Assembly: GCA_026225115.1 (NCBI GenBank)
Contig: JAMFSE010000012.1
Span: 1-42,269 of the forward strand
Source: Rhodovastum atsumiense
Lineage (GTDB): Bacteria > Pseudomonadota > Alphaproteobacteria > Acetobacterales > Acetobacteraceae
Reading direction: 5' to 3'
Length of the DNA stretch: 42,269 nt
Shown piece by piece: positions 1-8,765 of this stretch; position 1 is the first letter of the stretch; each line of letters opens with the position of its first letter. The notes below the pieces were generated by a model that was given only the letters and a program-made list of their open reading frames with translations, was not told the origin of the DNA and did no database searches. The translations under genes were made by a program, and so were the position numbers.

Positions 1-57
1 CCCCCCGGCCCCCTTACGTGGGGGGGCGCGCCGTGGTCCTGGGCGCTTACCGGCTAA

Positions 58-228
58 AACGGCGCAATCCACCAAGTTTTCGCCGAGGTAACAAAACGCG
101 CAAAGCGATTTGTGGTGGGCGCCGCGACCCTGGAACTGCTCTGCATCAAGGCCGGCGCCGGCTCACTGGCATTCGATGGGGTCTTGCTGCAGCTCAAGGA
201 CGCCAAGCCGTTACCCTCATCGGATTGA
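58..228 (+). CDS. 3' end of an unidentified upstream gene (partial, uncertain)
   Basis: An open frame running to a TGA at 226-228 encodes about 56 residues ending in DAKPLPSSD, with an alphabet that looks coding (alternating hydrophobic and polar residues, LELLCIKAGAG). The frame is closed upstream by TAA at 55-57, in a stretch rich in C and G homopolymers, so the gene is either broken there or affected by a sequence error at the window edge. The stop lies 8 bp before the GTG of the acyl-CoA synthetase, and its TGAGG also serves as that gene's ribosome binding site, which fits translational coupling. I do not recognise the family; it may not be a real gene. Confidence 0.3.
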   Translation, partial: NGAIHQVFAEVTKRAKRFVVGAATLELLCIKAGAGSLAFDGVLLQLKDAKPLPSSD

Positions 229-236
229 GGTTTTAA

Positions 237-1732
237 GTGGACATCTCCCTGCTTCTGAAAATGGCCGCCGATACCGAGCCTGACCGGGTCGGCCTGACCT
301 GCGATGGCCGGCACTGGACCTATGCCGAACTCTGGGCCGCCGCCACCGGTGCCGCCGCCGCAATCACCAAAAGCGGCGCCGAATACGTCGCCTTCTAGAT
401 GTCAGCAGCGAAGCCGCACCGATCGCTTTGATCGGCGCGGCACTCGCCGGCGTGCCGTACTGCCCGCTGAACTACCGCCTGCCGGACGCCGATCTCGGCG
501 CTTTGCTGAAACGCATCGAACCCGCCTTCATCATCGGCGATGTCGTGCGCACCACCAAGCTGGCGCCCTCCAGCACCCTGCATCATATTGACTATGTCTA
601 TTCCCGCGAGGATTTCGTCGGCCGCGCCGAAGCCGCCGCCGAGCCTGACCGCGAGGCCGGCGAGGGCGAGGGCATCGCCGTGCAGCTTTTCACCAGCGGC
701 ACCACTGCCGCCCCGAAAGCCGCCATCCTTCGCCATTCGAATCTCGTCTCCTACATCCTCGGCACCGTCGAATTCGGCGCCGCCGATCCCGCGGAGGCGG
801 CCCTGGTCTGCGTTCCTCCCTACCATATCGCCGGCATCGCCGCCTTGCTCAGCTCGATCTACGCGATGCGTCGCATTATCCTGCTGCCGTCGTTCGAGCC
901 GGCGGCCTGGATCGAGCTCGTCGCCACAGAGGGTGCGACCAACGCCTTCGTGGTCCCGACCATGCTCTCGCGCATCGTCGAGACCCTTCGCGACAGCACC
1001 GACAAAGCCGACCTCTCCCGCCTGCGCGCCATCGCCTATGGCGGCGGCCGCATGCCGACGGAGCTGATCGCCTTGGCCCTCGACCTTTTCCCGGAAACTG
1101 GATTCACCAATGCCTACGGCCTCACCGAAACCAGCTCAACTGTGGCACTCCTCGGCCCCGACGAACACCGCGCCGCGCAGAAATCAGACGACCCCAAGGT
1201 AAAGGCCCGCCTCGGCTCGGTCGGTCAGCCGCTGCCGACCATCGAGCTCGAAATCCGCGACGAGGAAGGCCACGTCCTGCCCCCCGGCACCCCGGGCGAG
1301 ATCTACGTCCGCGGCGACCAGGTCTCCGGCGAGTACCGTGAACGCAGCGCCTTGATCGCCGGCGGCTGGTTCCCCACCCGTGACGCCGGCTATCTCGACG
1401 ATGAAGGCTATCTCTTCCTCTCCGGCCGCGCCGACGATGTCATCGTCCGCGGCGGCGAAAACATCTCCCCCGGCGAAATCGAGGATGTGCTGCTGAGCCA
1501 TCCGGCAATCGCCGACGCAGCCGCCGTCGGCATCCCCTCCACCGAATGGGGTGAAGCCGTCGGCGTCGCCATTACCATCAAGGGCGAGGCACCAACCGAC
1601 ACCGACCTAAAAATCCTGATCCGGGACCGCCTGCGCTCCTCCCGCGTGCCGGAACGCATCCTGGTCGTGGAGGCGCTGCCCTATAATGAAATGGGCAAGC
1701 TTCTCCGCCGCGAGGTTAAAAAGCTGTTTTAG
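237..1732 (+). CDS. Acyl-CoA synthetase (AMP-forming), frameshifted near codon 53
   Basis: This is a class I adenylate-forming enzyme that would activate a carboxylic acid to its acyl-AMP and then its CoA thioester in the cytoplasm. Seen: the phosphate-binding loop LFTSGTTAAPK, the adenine motif YGLTETSS, the hinge region GYLFLSGRADDVIVRGGENISP and the C-terminal lysine motif EMGKLLRRE. The N-terminal 53 codons read from GTG at 237 (GAGG six bases upstream) and stop at TAG 396-398. The downstream frame continues the same protein (DVSSEAAPIALIGAA) in a frame offset that one missing base in the ccttctag stretch would explain. Repaired, the product is about 498 residues, normal for the family. 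An intact shorter frame starts at TTG 428 but would lack the N-terminal strand. Whether this is a true mutation or a sequencing error cannot be decided here. It heads the CoA-ester cluster. Confidence 0.85.
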
Positions 1733-1737
1733 GTAGT

Positions 1738-1774
1738 GGTTCTTTTTTGAAAAAAAGAACCAAAAAACTTTTGT
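1738..1774. terminator. AT-rich perfect inverted repeat, terminator-like
   Basis: Eleven bases at 1738-1748 (GGTTCTTTTTT) pair perfectly with 1751-1761 across a two-base centre, five bases after the acyl-CoA synthetase stop. An A-rich run and then cttttg follow. The stem is weak in its A-T core but closed by GGTTC/GAACC. It could end transcription in either direction, or be a member of a dispersed intergenic repeat family. Confidence 0.45.
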
Positions 1775-1867
1775 TACTCGGGGACTGGGGCTTTCGCGTC
1801 GGTGAGGCCTCGCTTTATTTTTCCATGAAAGATAGGGCAGAAGCCATGGTACGGCCTACAACAATCC

Positions 1868-3277
1868 ATGTCTGAAACCCTGATCCGCAATGCAGAGCTT
1901 CTCGACGGGCGCTTAACCGACATCCGTGTCCGCGCCGGGCGCATCGACGAACTCGGCGCTGGTCTCACCGCCAATCCCGACGTCACAATCGACGCCGCCG
2001 GCGCCTTGGCGCTTCCTGGCCTGCACGACCATCACGTCCATATCGCCGCCACCGCCGCCGCCTTAAACTCGGTAAAATGCGGCCCCCCGGAAGTTGAAAA
2101 CGCTGCGGCCCTCGCCACCGCCCTTGCCATTCCGGACGAGGGCTGGCTCCGCGGCATCGGCTACCATGAAAGCGTCACCGGCGCGCTGATAGACAGGAGT
2201 TGGCTCGACAATATTGTCCCCCAGCGCCCGGTCCGCATTCAGCACCGCACCGGCCGCTGCTGGATTTTTAATACGATGGGGCTGGAAAAGCTGCTCAGCC
2301 CTGGCATCCCGCCGCCGCCGGGCCTGGAGCGCATCGACGGGCAATACACCGGACGCCTTTTCGATGAAGACGAATATCTGCGCCACACCCTACGCACTTC
2401 GATGCCTTCCTTCGCCGCGGTCGGCGCCGCCTATGCCCGCTTCGGCGTCACCGGCGTCACTGAAATGAGTCCCGCAAACGACGCCGCGGTAGCAGCGCAT
2501 TTTGCGCAAGAGCATCACCGCAATGCGTTGCCCCAGCGCATCCTCCTGGCCGGCAAACAGGAATTGTCAGACGGCCCTTTAGACCCCGCCGTCGCCCTCG
2601 GTCCCGTCAAATTGCATTTGCATGAGGCGCATCTCCCCGAATTCGATTCCACAGTCACCGCCATCCGCCTGGCGCATGGCAAGGGCCGCCCCATTGCCGT
2701 GCATTGCGTTACCGAAGTGGAGCTGGTTTTTTCCCTCGCCGCCTTGCGCGAAGCTGGCGCCCTGCGCGGCGACCGCATCGAACACGCCTCGGTCACGCCC
2801 GATCATCTGCTCGCCGAAATCGCCGAGCTTGGCCTGGCGGTCGCCGCCCAGCCGAATTTCGTCGCCGAGCGCGGCGATGCCTATCTGGCGGAAATCCCCG
2901 AAAAAGAATGGCCGGATCTTTACCGCCTCAGCGCCTTCCTTACCGCCGGCATTCCACTCGCCGGCGGCAGCGACACACCCTTCGGCAGCCTAAACCCCTG
3001 GGCGGCGATGCAAGTCGCCGTGACCCGCCGCACGGCGCATGGCCGACACCTAGGCACGGAAGAGGCGCTCACGCCCGAACAGGCATTGCGCTTGTTTCTG
3101 GCGGATCCCACGGATCTCAGCCGCACCCGCTCCATAACTTTGGGCATCCCGGCAGACCTCTGCCTGCTGACACAGCCCTGGCGCGAACTCCGAAAAGACC
3201 TATCCGCCGCCCAAGTCCGCGCCACCTTCATCAATGGCCGGCTCGTTCACAATGGCATCGACCAACCCCCAGCCTAG
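1868..3277 (+). CDS. Amidohydrolase family protein (YtcJ-like, amidohydrolase 3)
   Basis: A 469-residue metal-dependent hydrolase with an N-terminal composite beta-sandwich (residues 1-50) and a TIM-barrel domain. The metal-binding HxH pair is H56/H58 in GLHDHHVHIA. Later barrel ligands are visible as IAVHCVTE, DRIEHAS and GSDTPFGSLNPW, and a C-terminal strand returns to the sandwich (LCLLTQPW, ATFING). Family members hydrolyse amides, ureas, lactones or aryl esters, and the substrate is not predictable here. It is placed 135 bp after the acyl-CoA synthetase on the same strand. Its 3' end runs 78 bp into the convergent crotonase gene, an unusually long convergent overlap. A scaffold role for CoA-linked ring opening is possible given the neighbours but is inference. 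Confidence 0.85.
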   Translation: MSETLIRNAELLDGRLTDIRVRAGRIDELGAGLTANPDVTIDAAGALALPGLHDHHVHIAATAAALNSVKCGPPEVENAAALATALAIPDEGWLRGIGYHESVTGALIDRSWLDNIVPQRPVRIQHRTGRCWIFNTMGLEKLLSPGIPPPPGLERIDGQYTGRLFDEDEYLRHTLRTSMPSFAAVGAAYARFGVTGVTEMSPANDAAVAAHFAQEHHRNALPQRILLAGKQELSDGPLDPAVALGPVKLHLHEAHLPEFDSTVTAIRLAHGKGRPIAVHCVTEVELVFSLAALREAGALRGDRIEHASVTPDHLLAEIAELGLAVAAQPNFVAERGDAYLAEIPEKEWPDLYRLSAFLTAGIPLAGGSDTPFGSLNPWAAMQVAVTRRTAHGRHLGTEEALTPEQALRLFLADPTDLSRTRSITLGIPADLCLLTQPWRELRKDLSAAQVRATFINGRLVHNGIDQPPA

Positions 3278-4186
3278 GGCGGTTCGCGCGCCAATCCACT
3301 TGCCCGACAACATCAACGCCGCCGCCCGCTGCCGGCCGATCCGCTGCGGCACTGAAACGCAACCGCCAAACCCCGGCAAAATGCCCATTCCCGTCTCCGG
3401 CAGTTGAAACCACGCATCCTCCGAAGCCGTCAGCCGGCCGGCAAAAGCCGCAAGCTCCAGCCCGGAACCAACACAGCCTCCCTGAACATGCACATCGTAA
3501 ATTTTCGCCCGCTTTGCCATCGGATAGGCCGGCAGGGTCAGGCTACGAATTTCATGCGCTCGCACCGGATCGCCGACCGTTCCGAACTCCGCCAGATCAG
3601 CGCCCACGCTGAAACACCGCCCGCTGGTCCGGAGTTTTACCCGTGTGATGTCAGGATCAATCACAGCCAGGCTAAACGCTTCGAACAGCGCATCCCGCAT
3701 ATCGGCATCAATGGCATTGCGCGCCCACGCGCGGTCCAGCATCAGGCTAAGCGTGCCGTCCTGCCTTGATAGCCGCAACGCGCCGGGCGGCTGCTGATGC
3801 AACTGCGTTCGTCCAGCCAGCCAATCCTTATGCTCGGCACCCGCCTGCAGCATCCCATAGGCAAAAGATTCCAGCTTCAACGCCTGTTCGGCCGGCAATC
3901 CCTCAATCGCCCGCAGCAACTGCACTAGTACGGCGCTCGCCCCCGGCCTTTGCTTAATCTTCGATCGCAGTACCCCAAGCGAGATTGCCTCCTCGACTAA
4001 AACATCCGCCCGAGCGGCCTGGGCGTGCCCCGCCGGACCTACCGCCAGTACCGGCACCGGCGGCAGCGGCTCCAGCACCTGCGCCTCCGGCCATGCGCCC
4101 AAATCGACGATCACCAACGGCCGCCGATCCTCGCGCCAATCCGTCTGCAGCATCCAGGGAAGCAGCTCCAAGCCATCCATCCGCAA
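3200..4186 (-). CDS. Enoyl-CoA hydratase/isomerase (crotonase) family protein, apparently permuted
   Basis: The second half (residues about 136-313) is a crotonase core with oxyanion-hole segments RTSGRCFSVGADLAEF and GCVGSGLELAAF. The two glutamates expected for hydratase chemistry are E244 (GLELA) and E264 (LPETGMGILPGFGG), spaced exactly 20 as in rat crotonase E144/E164. The core stops at GLVDAIV and lacks the usual C-terminal helices. Residues about 60-126 instead resemble those helices (KIKQRPGASAVLVQLLR, ALKLESFAYGMLQAG, EHKDWLAGR), so the chain looks circularly permuted or is a fusion with a degenerate second crotonase. It likely acts on a CoA thioester made by the neighbouring synthetase or transferase. 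It is transcribed divergently from the CoA-transferase. Confidence 0.8.
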   Translation of the reverse strand: MRMDGLELLPWMLQTDWREDRRPLVIVDLGAWPEAQVLEPLPPVPVLAVGPAGHAQAARADVLVEEAISLGVLRSKIKQRPGASAVLVQLLRAIEGLPAEQALKLESFAYGMLQAGAEHKDWLAGRTQLHQQPPGALRLSRQDGTLSLMLDRAWARNAIDADMRDALFEAFSLAVIDPDITRVKLRTSGRCFSVGADLAEFGTVGDPVRAHEIRSLTLPAYPMAKRAKIYDVHVQGGCVGSGLELAAFAGRLTASEDAWFQLPETGMGILPGFGGCVSVPQRIGRQRAAALMLSGKWIGARTALGWGLVDAIVNEPAIDEGGADLGGG

Positions 4187-4243
4187 ACCCTAATTGCCAA
4201 TCAGCCATGGCGCAAAACAGCCAAGCCGGCTTACGCTGCACGC

Positions 4244-5485
4244 ATGCGCACACAGGATGATCTCGGCAGCCGCCTGGCTTCGGCCCATGCGCGCGAACTG
4301 CTCAGCCAGTTCGATATCTCCGCGTCAACCGAGGTCATCAGCGATCACCCCGCATTGGCCTGGCGCCGTGCCGGGCTGATGGTGGTTACCGGCAAGCCTT
4401 CAGGTCCCGGCCTGGTCGCCCCCGCCGCGCTCACCGCCGCCGCCGACGGCGCGCTTGCGGCGCTCAAACAGATTGCCCCAGGCGTCTTTCCGAACTCAGG
4501 CGCCTTGCTCCTCGGCGAGCGCGCAAGACTGCTCGGCCTGACCCGCAAAGGCGCCATTTCGCCAAACGGCAGTTGCCGGCTGCTCGAAACCCGCCTTGGC
4601 CGCATCGCCCTCAATCTGCCCCGTATCGAGGATTGGGAGCTGATTCCGGCGCTGATTGGCGAGCCGGCAACCGATTGGCCAACGCTCGAACACATCGCAG
4701 CAAAACATTCCGCAACTGAGTTACTCGCCCAGGGCCGCCTGCTCGGCCTCGCCATCGCACCCGACCAACCAATGGCAAGCAAACCGCCTTTTCGCATCAC
4801 CCGATTCGTAAACCCGCAACCCGCTTCCGGACCGCCGCTTGTAGTCGATCTTTCCGCCCTTTGGGCTGGCCCGCTGGCCGGTTCATTGCTCGCCAGCGCC
4901 GGCGCCCGCGTCATCAAGGTCGAAAGCACAACGCGCCCAGACGGCGCCCGCGCCGGCAACCCGGTGTTTTTTGACCTTCTCAACCACGACAAGGAGCATA
5001 TCCATTTCGATTTTAAGAATCCCCGCGAGATCGCGGAGCTGCATGCGCTGATTGGCAAAGCCGATATTATCATCGAAAGCGCCCGACCCCGGGCTTTGGC
5101 CGCACTCGGCATCAACGCCGCCCGCGAGGCCGGGCGGGGTGCAACCTGGATATCCATCACCGCTTACGGCCGTGAAAACGAGCAGGCAAACTGGATTGGT
5201 TTCGGCGACGACGCGGCCGTCGCTGGCGGCCTCTCCGCTGCCATGCAACGCTATTGGTGCGAGAAGCTCATTGCCGGCGACGCAATCGCCGATCCGCTGA
5301 CCGGCATCACCGCCGCCTTCGCCGCCTGGGCAAGCTGGCTTGCCGGCGGCGGGCGCCTCATCTCGCTGGCGCTGGCAGAGGTCACCGCCAACGCCATCGC
5401 CTTGCACAGCCCGAGCCCGGCGGAATTCAATTGCTGGCAATCCTTGGCGGAGCAGGACAGCGCCCCGCTCTACCCGGTTCGCTAA
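4244..5485 (+). CDS. CaiB/BaiF class III CoA-transferase family protein, apparently permuted
   Basis: Class III CoA-transferases move CoA between carboxylic acids through an aspartyl-CoA thioester. The canonical N-terminal Rossmann-like start VDLSALWAGPLAGSLLASAG, normally near residue 10, is here at residue 201. It is followed by VIKVES, the ADIIIES strand, SITAYGR, GFGDDAAVAGG and IADPLTG with D350 in the place of the catalytic aspartate. The chain ends soon after, at residue 413. The first 200 residues contain a part resembling the usual C-terminal end (DWPTLEHIAAKHSATELL, GLAIAP), so the order appears permuted. The ATG at 4244 was chosen because an upstream in-frame extension has no family similarity. 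The stop shares the tetranucleotide CTAA with the convergent ferredoxin stop. The 57-bp divergent gap to the crotonase suggests joint control. Confidence 0.82.
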   Translation: MRTQDDLGSRLASAHARELLSQFDISASTEVISDHPALAWRRAGLMVVTGKPSGPGLVAPAALTAAADGALAALKQIAPGVFPNSGALLLGERARLLGLTRKGAISPNGSCRLLETRLGRIALNLPRIEDWELIPALIGEPATDWPTLEHIAAKHSATELLAQGRLLGLAIAPDQPMASKPPFRITRFVNPQPASGPPLVVDLSALWAGPLAGSLLASAGARVIKVESTTRPDGARAGNPVFFDLLNHDKEHIHFDFKNPREIAELHALIGKADIIIESARPRALAALGINAAREAGRGATWISITAYGRENEQANWIGFGDDAAVAGGLSAAMQRYWCEKLIAGDAIADPLTGITAAFAAWASWLAGGGRLISLALAEVTANAIALHSPSPAEFNCWQSLAEQDSAPLYPVR

Positions 5486-5805
5486 AACTGAGACTCCGGC
5501 AGAAACACAACCAGCCCGTCCAGCGCCTGCGAAGCTTTGATCTGGCAACTCAACCGGCTGTTCGCCCGGCGCTCCGCGGTGACGATCTCCAGCATCTCGT
5601 TTTCCGCCGCCGACGGCGGATCCAGCCGGTCGACCCAGGCCGCATCCACATAGCAATGGCAGGTCGCGCAAGCGAGCGCGCCCCCGCAATCTCCAAGAAT
5701 GCCATCAATCATATTATTGACCGCGCCCTGCATCACCGTCTCGCCGATCGGCAAGTCCACTTCATGCCGGCCGCCCTCATGCTGAACATAGATTACTGCA
5801 ACCAT
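5482..5805 (-). CDS. [2Fe-2S] ferredoxin, adrenodoxin-like
   Basis: A 107-residue plant/vertebrate-type ferredoxin. The cluster ligands C40, C46, C49 and C87 follow the C-x5-C-x2-C-x37-C spacing (CGGALACATCHC, LSCQI). C51 is an extra non-ligand cysteine. The acidic stretch around SAAENEMLEIV is where such proteins dock reductase and cytochrome P450. The start is supported by AAAGGAG 8-10 bases upstream. These ferredoxins deliver electrons to P450s, dioxygenases or iron-sulfur assembly; in this cluster, feeding an oxygenase encoded outside the window is the likelier role (inference). It is convergent with the CoA-transferase by 4 bp. Confidence 0.9.
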   Translation of the reverse strand: MVAVIYVQHEGGRHEVDLPIGETVMQGAVNNMIDGILGDCGGALACATCHCYVDAAWVDRLDPPSAAENEMLEIVTAERRANSRLSCQIKASQALDGLVVFLPESQF

Positions 5806-5937
5806 TGAGCGCTCCTTTAACTGCCATCCCTAACAGCACACAGGTCGGGAAGAAAGTTTCCGCGGCCCGCCAATGGTTTACTTTTCCTGGGTAGAAAAAG
5901 GGTTTCGTCCGGCGCCCAGCCGTGGTTTGATCGCAAA

Positions 5938-8730
5938 ATGGACAGCATCACCCCCACCAGCCGCCGCTTCGAATCGATGGATGACGCGCTCCGCGAAGAT
6001 ATTCGCCTGCTCGGCCGCATCCTGGGCGAAACTATCCGCGCCTTCGACGGCGACGAAACCTACGAACTCATCGAACGTATCCGGCAACTGGCGGTGCGCT
6101 TCCACCGCGACCATGACCTCGCCGCTGAGACCGAATTGGAAGGCCTGCTCTCCAGCCTATCCGAGGACAGGATCAACCGCATTACCCGTGCTTTCGGCTA
6201 TTTCTCGATTCTCGCCAATATTGCCGAGGACCATCACCACACGCGGCGCTGGCGGGCACATCTTGTCGCGGGGTCGCCGCCGCGCGAGGGCAGCCTCGCC
6301 GCCGCCATCGCCCGGGCACGGGCGGATGGCTTCGATACCGCGGCCCTGCGGGATTTTTTCGCTAACGCCTATATCGCACCTGTGCTGACCGCTCATCCCA
6401 CGGAGGTGCAGCGGCGCAGTATTCTGGACAGTCTCGACGCCATCGCGGACTTGCTCAACCAGCGCGATCGCGTTGCCGAAACCCGTGACGAGCGCGAACA
6501 AGTTGAAATCGAGATCCGCTGCCTGGTCCTGACCCTTTGGCAAACCCGGATGCTGCGGCCGACAAAACTTTCGGTCCTCGACGAGGTTGAAAATGCACTG
6601 ACCTTTTTCAACGCGACTTTTTTTGCCGAGGTGCCAAAACTCTACGCCGCCGTCGAACGTGAACTTGGCGATGACTCCGGTGAGCTTCCGGCTTTTCTCG
6701 AAATCGCCAGTTGGATCGGCGGCGATCGTGACGGCAACCCTTTTGTCGATGCTAACGTGCTGACGGAGACCTTGGCCTTGCAGGCCGAACGGGCCTTCAT
6801 TTTCTACTTTGCCGAAGTCCGAAAATTGCGGCGTGAGCTGACTCTGGCAAGTGTGCATGTGGTGACCTCACCGCAATTGCAATCCCTCGCCGAGCAATCC
6901 GCCGGTCATACCGAGCATCAGGCCGACGAGCCCTACCGGCGGGCCATATTGACCATCCATGCCAGGCTCTCCGCAACCTATATTGCCTTGTTCGATCGCG
7001 CGGCGCCGGACCAGATCAAAGCCGCCGCCGCGGTAAAACTTGCGCCTTACGACGCCCCCGAAGCCTTTGCCGCGGATTTGAAAATCCTGTCGGATTCTCT
7101 GCATGAAAATGGTTCGGCGCTGCTCACCCATGGGCGTCTTGGCAGCCTGCTGCGCGCGGTACGGGTCTTCGGCTGGAGCTTGGCGCCGCTCGATCTGCGG
7201 CAAAATTCGGCCGTGCACGAGCGCACCATCGCCGAGCTTTTCGAAGCCGTAACGCCTGGCACGGACTATCTCAGCCTCGATGAATCCGCGCGCGAGAAAT
7301 TGCTGCTGCACGAGCTCGCGACCACGAGACCGCTGTTCTCCCGGCACCTGGTCTATAGCGCCGAGACCACGAAGGAGCTGGCGATTTTCGATGCCGCCAG
7401 AACCGGGCAATTGCGCTATGGCAAGCGCGCCATTCGCACCGCCATCATCTCAAAAGCCGATGGCCTCTCGGACATCCTTGAGCTTTCGGTATTGCTGAAA
7501 GAGGCCGGGCTGCTGCGGCCGCTGGAGCAGCAATTGGATCTGAACATCGTCCCGCTGTTCGAAACGATCGACGATCTGCGCGCTGCCGCCGCGATCATGA
7601 ATGCGCTCTTCGCGCTGCCGGTCTACCGCAATCTACTGGCCAGCCGCGCCGAAACCCAGGAAGTCATGCTGGGCTATTCCGACAGCAACAAGGATGGCGG
7701 GTTCCTCACCTCCGGTTGGGAACTCTACCGCGCCGAGGTTGGCTTGGTCGAAGTCTTCACGCGCCATCAAGTCCGCATGCGGCTATTCCACGGCCGCGGC
7801 GGATCCGTAGGCCGCGGCGGCGGCCCCAGCTTCCAGGCCATTCTCGCCCAGCCCAAAGGCGCGGTCCGGGGCCAGATCCGTCTGACCGAACAAGGCGAGG
7901 TGATTGCGGCAAAATACGGCAACCCCGAAGTCGGCCGGCGCAACCTGGAAGTTCTGGTATCCGCAACGCTGGTGGCCACCGCCGAACCGGCGATTTCCGA
8001 ACCGCTGGCGCCGGAGTTTCTAGACGCTTTGACCGAGCTGTCAGATGCGGCCTACGCGGCCTACCGCAACCTCGTCTACGAAACCCCAGGCTTTGAAACC
8101 TATTTCTGGGAATCCACGGTGATTACCGAAATTGCCAGCCTAAACCTGGGCAGTCGCCCAGCATCGCGTGCAACCGGCCGCTCAATCGATGATTTACGCG
8201 CCATCCCCTGGGTATTCTCCTGGGCGCAATGCCGGGTCATGCTGCCCGGCTGGTACGGCTTCGGTTCTGCTGTTGAAATCTTCATCGCCAAGCGCGGCGA
8301 AAGCGGCCTGCCGCTTTTGCAGTCGATGTTTCAGGAATGGCCGGTCTTCTCAACGCTGCTGCTCAATATGGATATGGTGCTCGCCAAGGCCGATATGCGT
8401 ATCGCCGAGCGCTATGCCGGCTTGGTCAAAGATGAGGCGTTGCGCGACGTAATCTTCCCTCGCATCAAGACCGAGTACGAACGCACCCGCTCACACTTGC
8501 TGGCGATCACCGGCCAGCAGGCTTTGCTCGACCAGAACCCGGTGCTGCGCCGCTCGATCGTCAATCGCTTTCCCTATCTCGACCCCTTGAACCATGTGCA
8601 GGTCGAAATGCTGCGCCGCTACCGAGAGCAGATCGCGGAAGGCAGCACTGACGAGGTCAGCGACCGCATTCGCCGCGGCGTCCATATCTCGATCAACGGC
8701 ATCGCATCGGCCTTGCGCAACAGCGGATAG
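5938..8730 (+). CDS. ppc: Phosphoenolpyruvate carboxylase
   Basis: A 930-residue full-length enzyme that carboxylates phosphoenolpyruvate with bicarbonate to oxaloacetate, replenishing the TCA cycle. Seen: the catalytic histidine in LTAHPTEVQRRS (about residue 151), GYSDSNKDGGFLTSGWELY, the glycine-rich active-site loop FHGRGGSVGRGGGPS (about 617) and the universally conserved C-terminal end GIASALRNSG. The length equals the bacterial norm (880-940). The 132-bp gap before it holds the divergent ferredoxin start and no strong sigma70 promoter that I could find. No broken motif is visible. Confidence 0.97.
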   Translation: MDSITPTSRRFESMDDALREDIRLLGRILGETIRAFDGDETYELIERIRQLAVRFHRDHDLAAETELEGLLSSLSEDRINRITRAFGYFSILANIAEDHHHTRRWRAHLVAGSPPREGSLAAAIARARADGFDTAALRDFFANAYIAPVLTAHPTEVQRRSILDSLDAIADLLNQRDRVAETRDEREQVEIEIRCLVLTLWQTRMLRPTKLSVLDEVENALTFFNATFFAEVPKLYAAVERELGDDSGELPAFLEIASWIGGDRDGNPFVDANVLTETLALQAERAFIFYFAEVRKLRRELTLASVHVVTSPQLQSLAEQSAGHTEHQADEPYRRAILTIHARLSATYIALFDRAAPDQIKAAAAVKLAPYDAPEAFAADLKILSDSLHENGSALLTHGRLGSLLRAVRVFGWSLAPLDLRQNSAVHERTIAELFEAVTPGTDYLSLDESAREKLLLHELATTRPLFSRHLVYSAETTKELAIFDAARTGQLRYGKRAIRTAIISKADGLSDILELSVLLKEAGLLRPLEQQLDLNIVPLFETIDDLRAAAAIMNALFALPVYRNLLASRAETQEVMLGYSDSNKDGGFLTSGWELYRAEVGLVEVFTRHQVRMRLFHGRGGSVGRGGGPSFQAILAQPKGAVRGQIRLTEQGEVIAAKYGNPEVGRRNLEVLVSATLVATAEPAISEPLAPEFLDALTELSDAAYAAYRNLVYETPGFETYFWESTVITEIASLNLGSRPASRATGRSIDDLRAIPWVFSWAQCRVMLPGWYGFGSAVEIFIAKRGESGLPLLQSMFQEWPVFSTLLLNMDMVLAKADMRIAERYAGLVKDEALRDVIFPRIKTEYERTRSHLLAITGQQALLDQNPVLRRSIVNRFPYLDPLNHVQVEMLRRYREQIAEGSTDEVSDRIRRGVHISINGIASALRNSG

Positions 8731-8765
8731 GGTCGGGCGCCGCCGATTGACCAACCTTTCGGCGG

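Noticed and set aside
2704-3612. 302-codon plus frame overlapping the amidohydrolase and crotonase
   Set aside because: Arg/Pro-rich shadow translation with no motif; both true genes explain the DNA.
4883-5689. 268-codon minus frame over the CoA-transferase and ferredoxin
   Set aside because: It covers two genes with clear family motifs and shows only shadow-type Gly/Arg/Ala composition.
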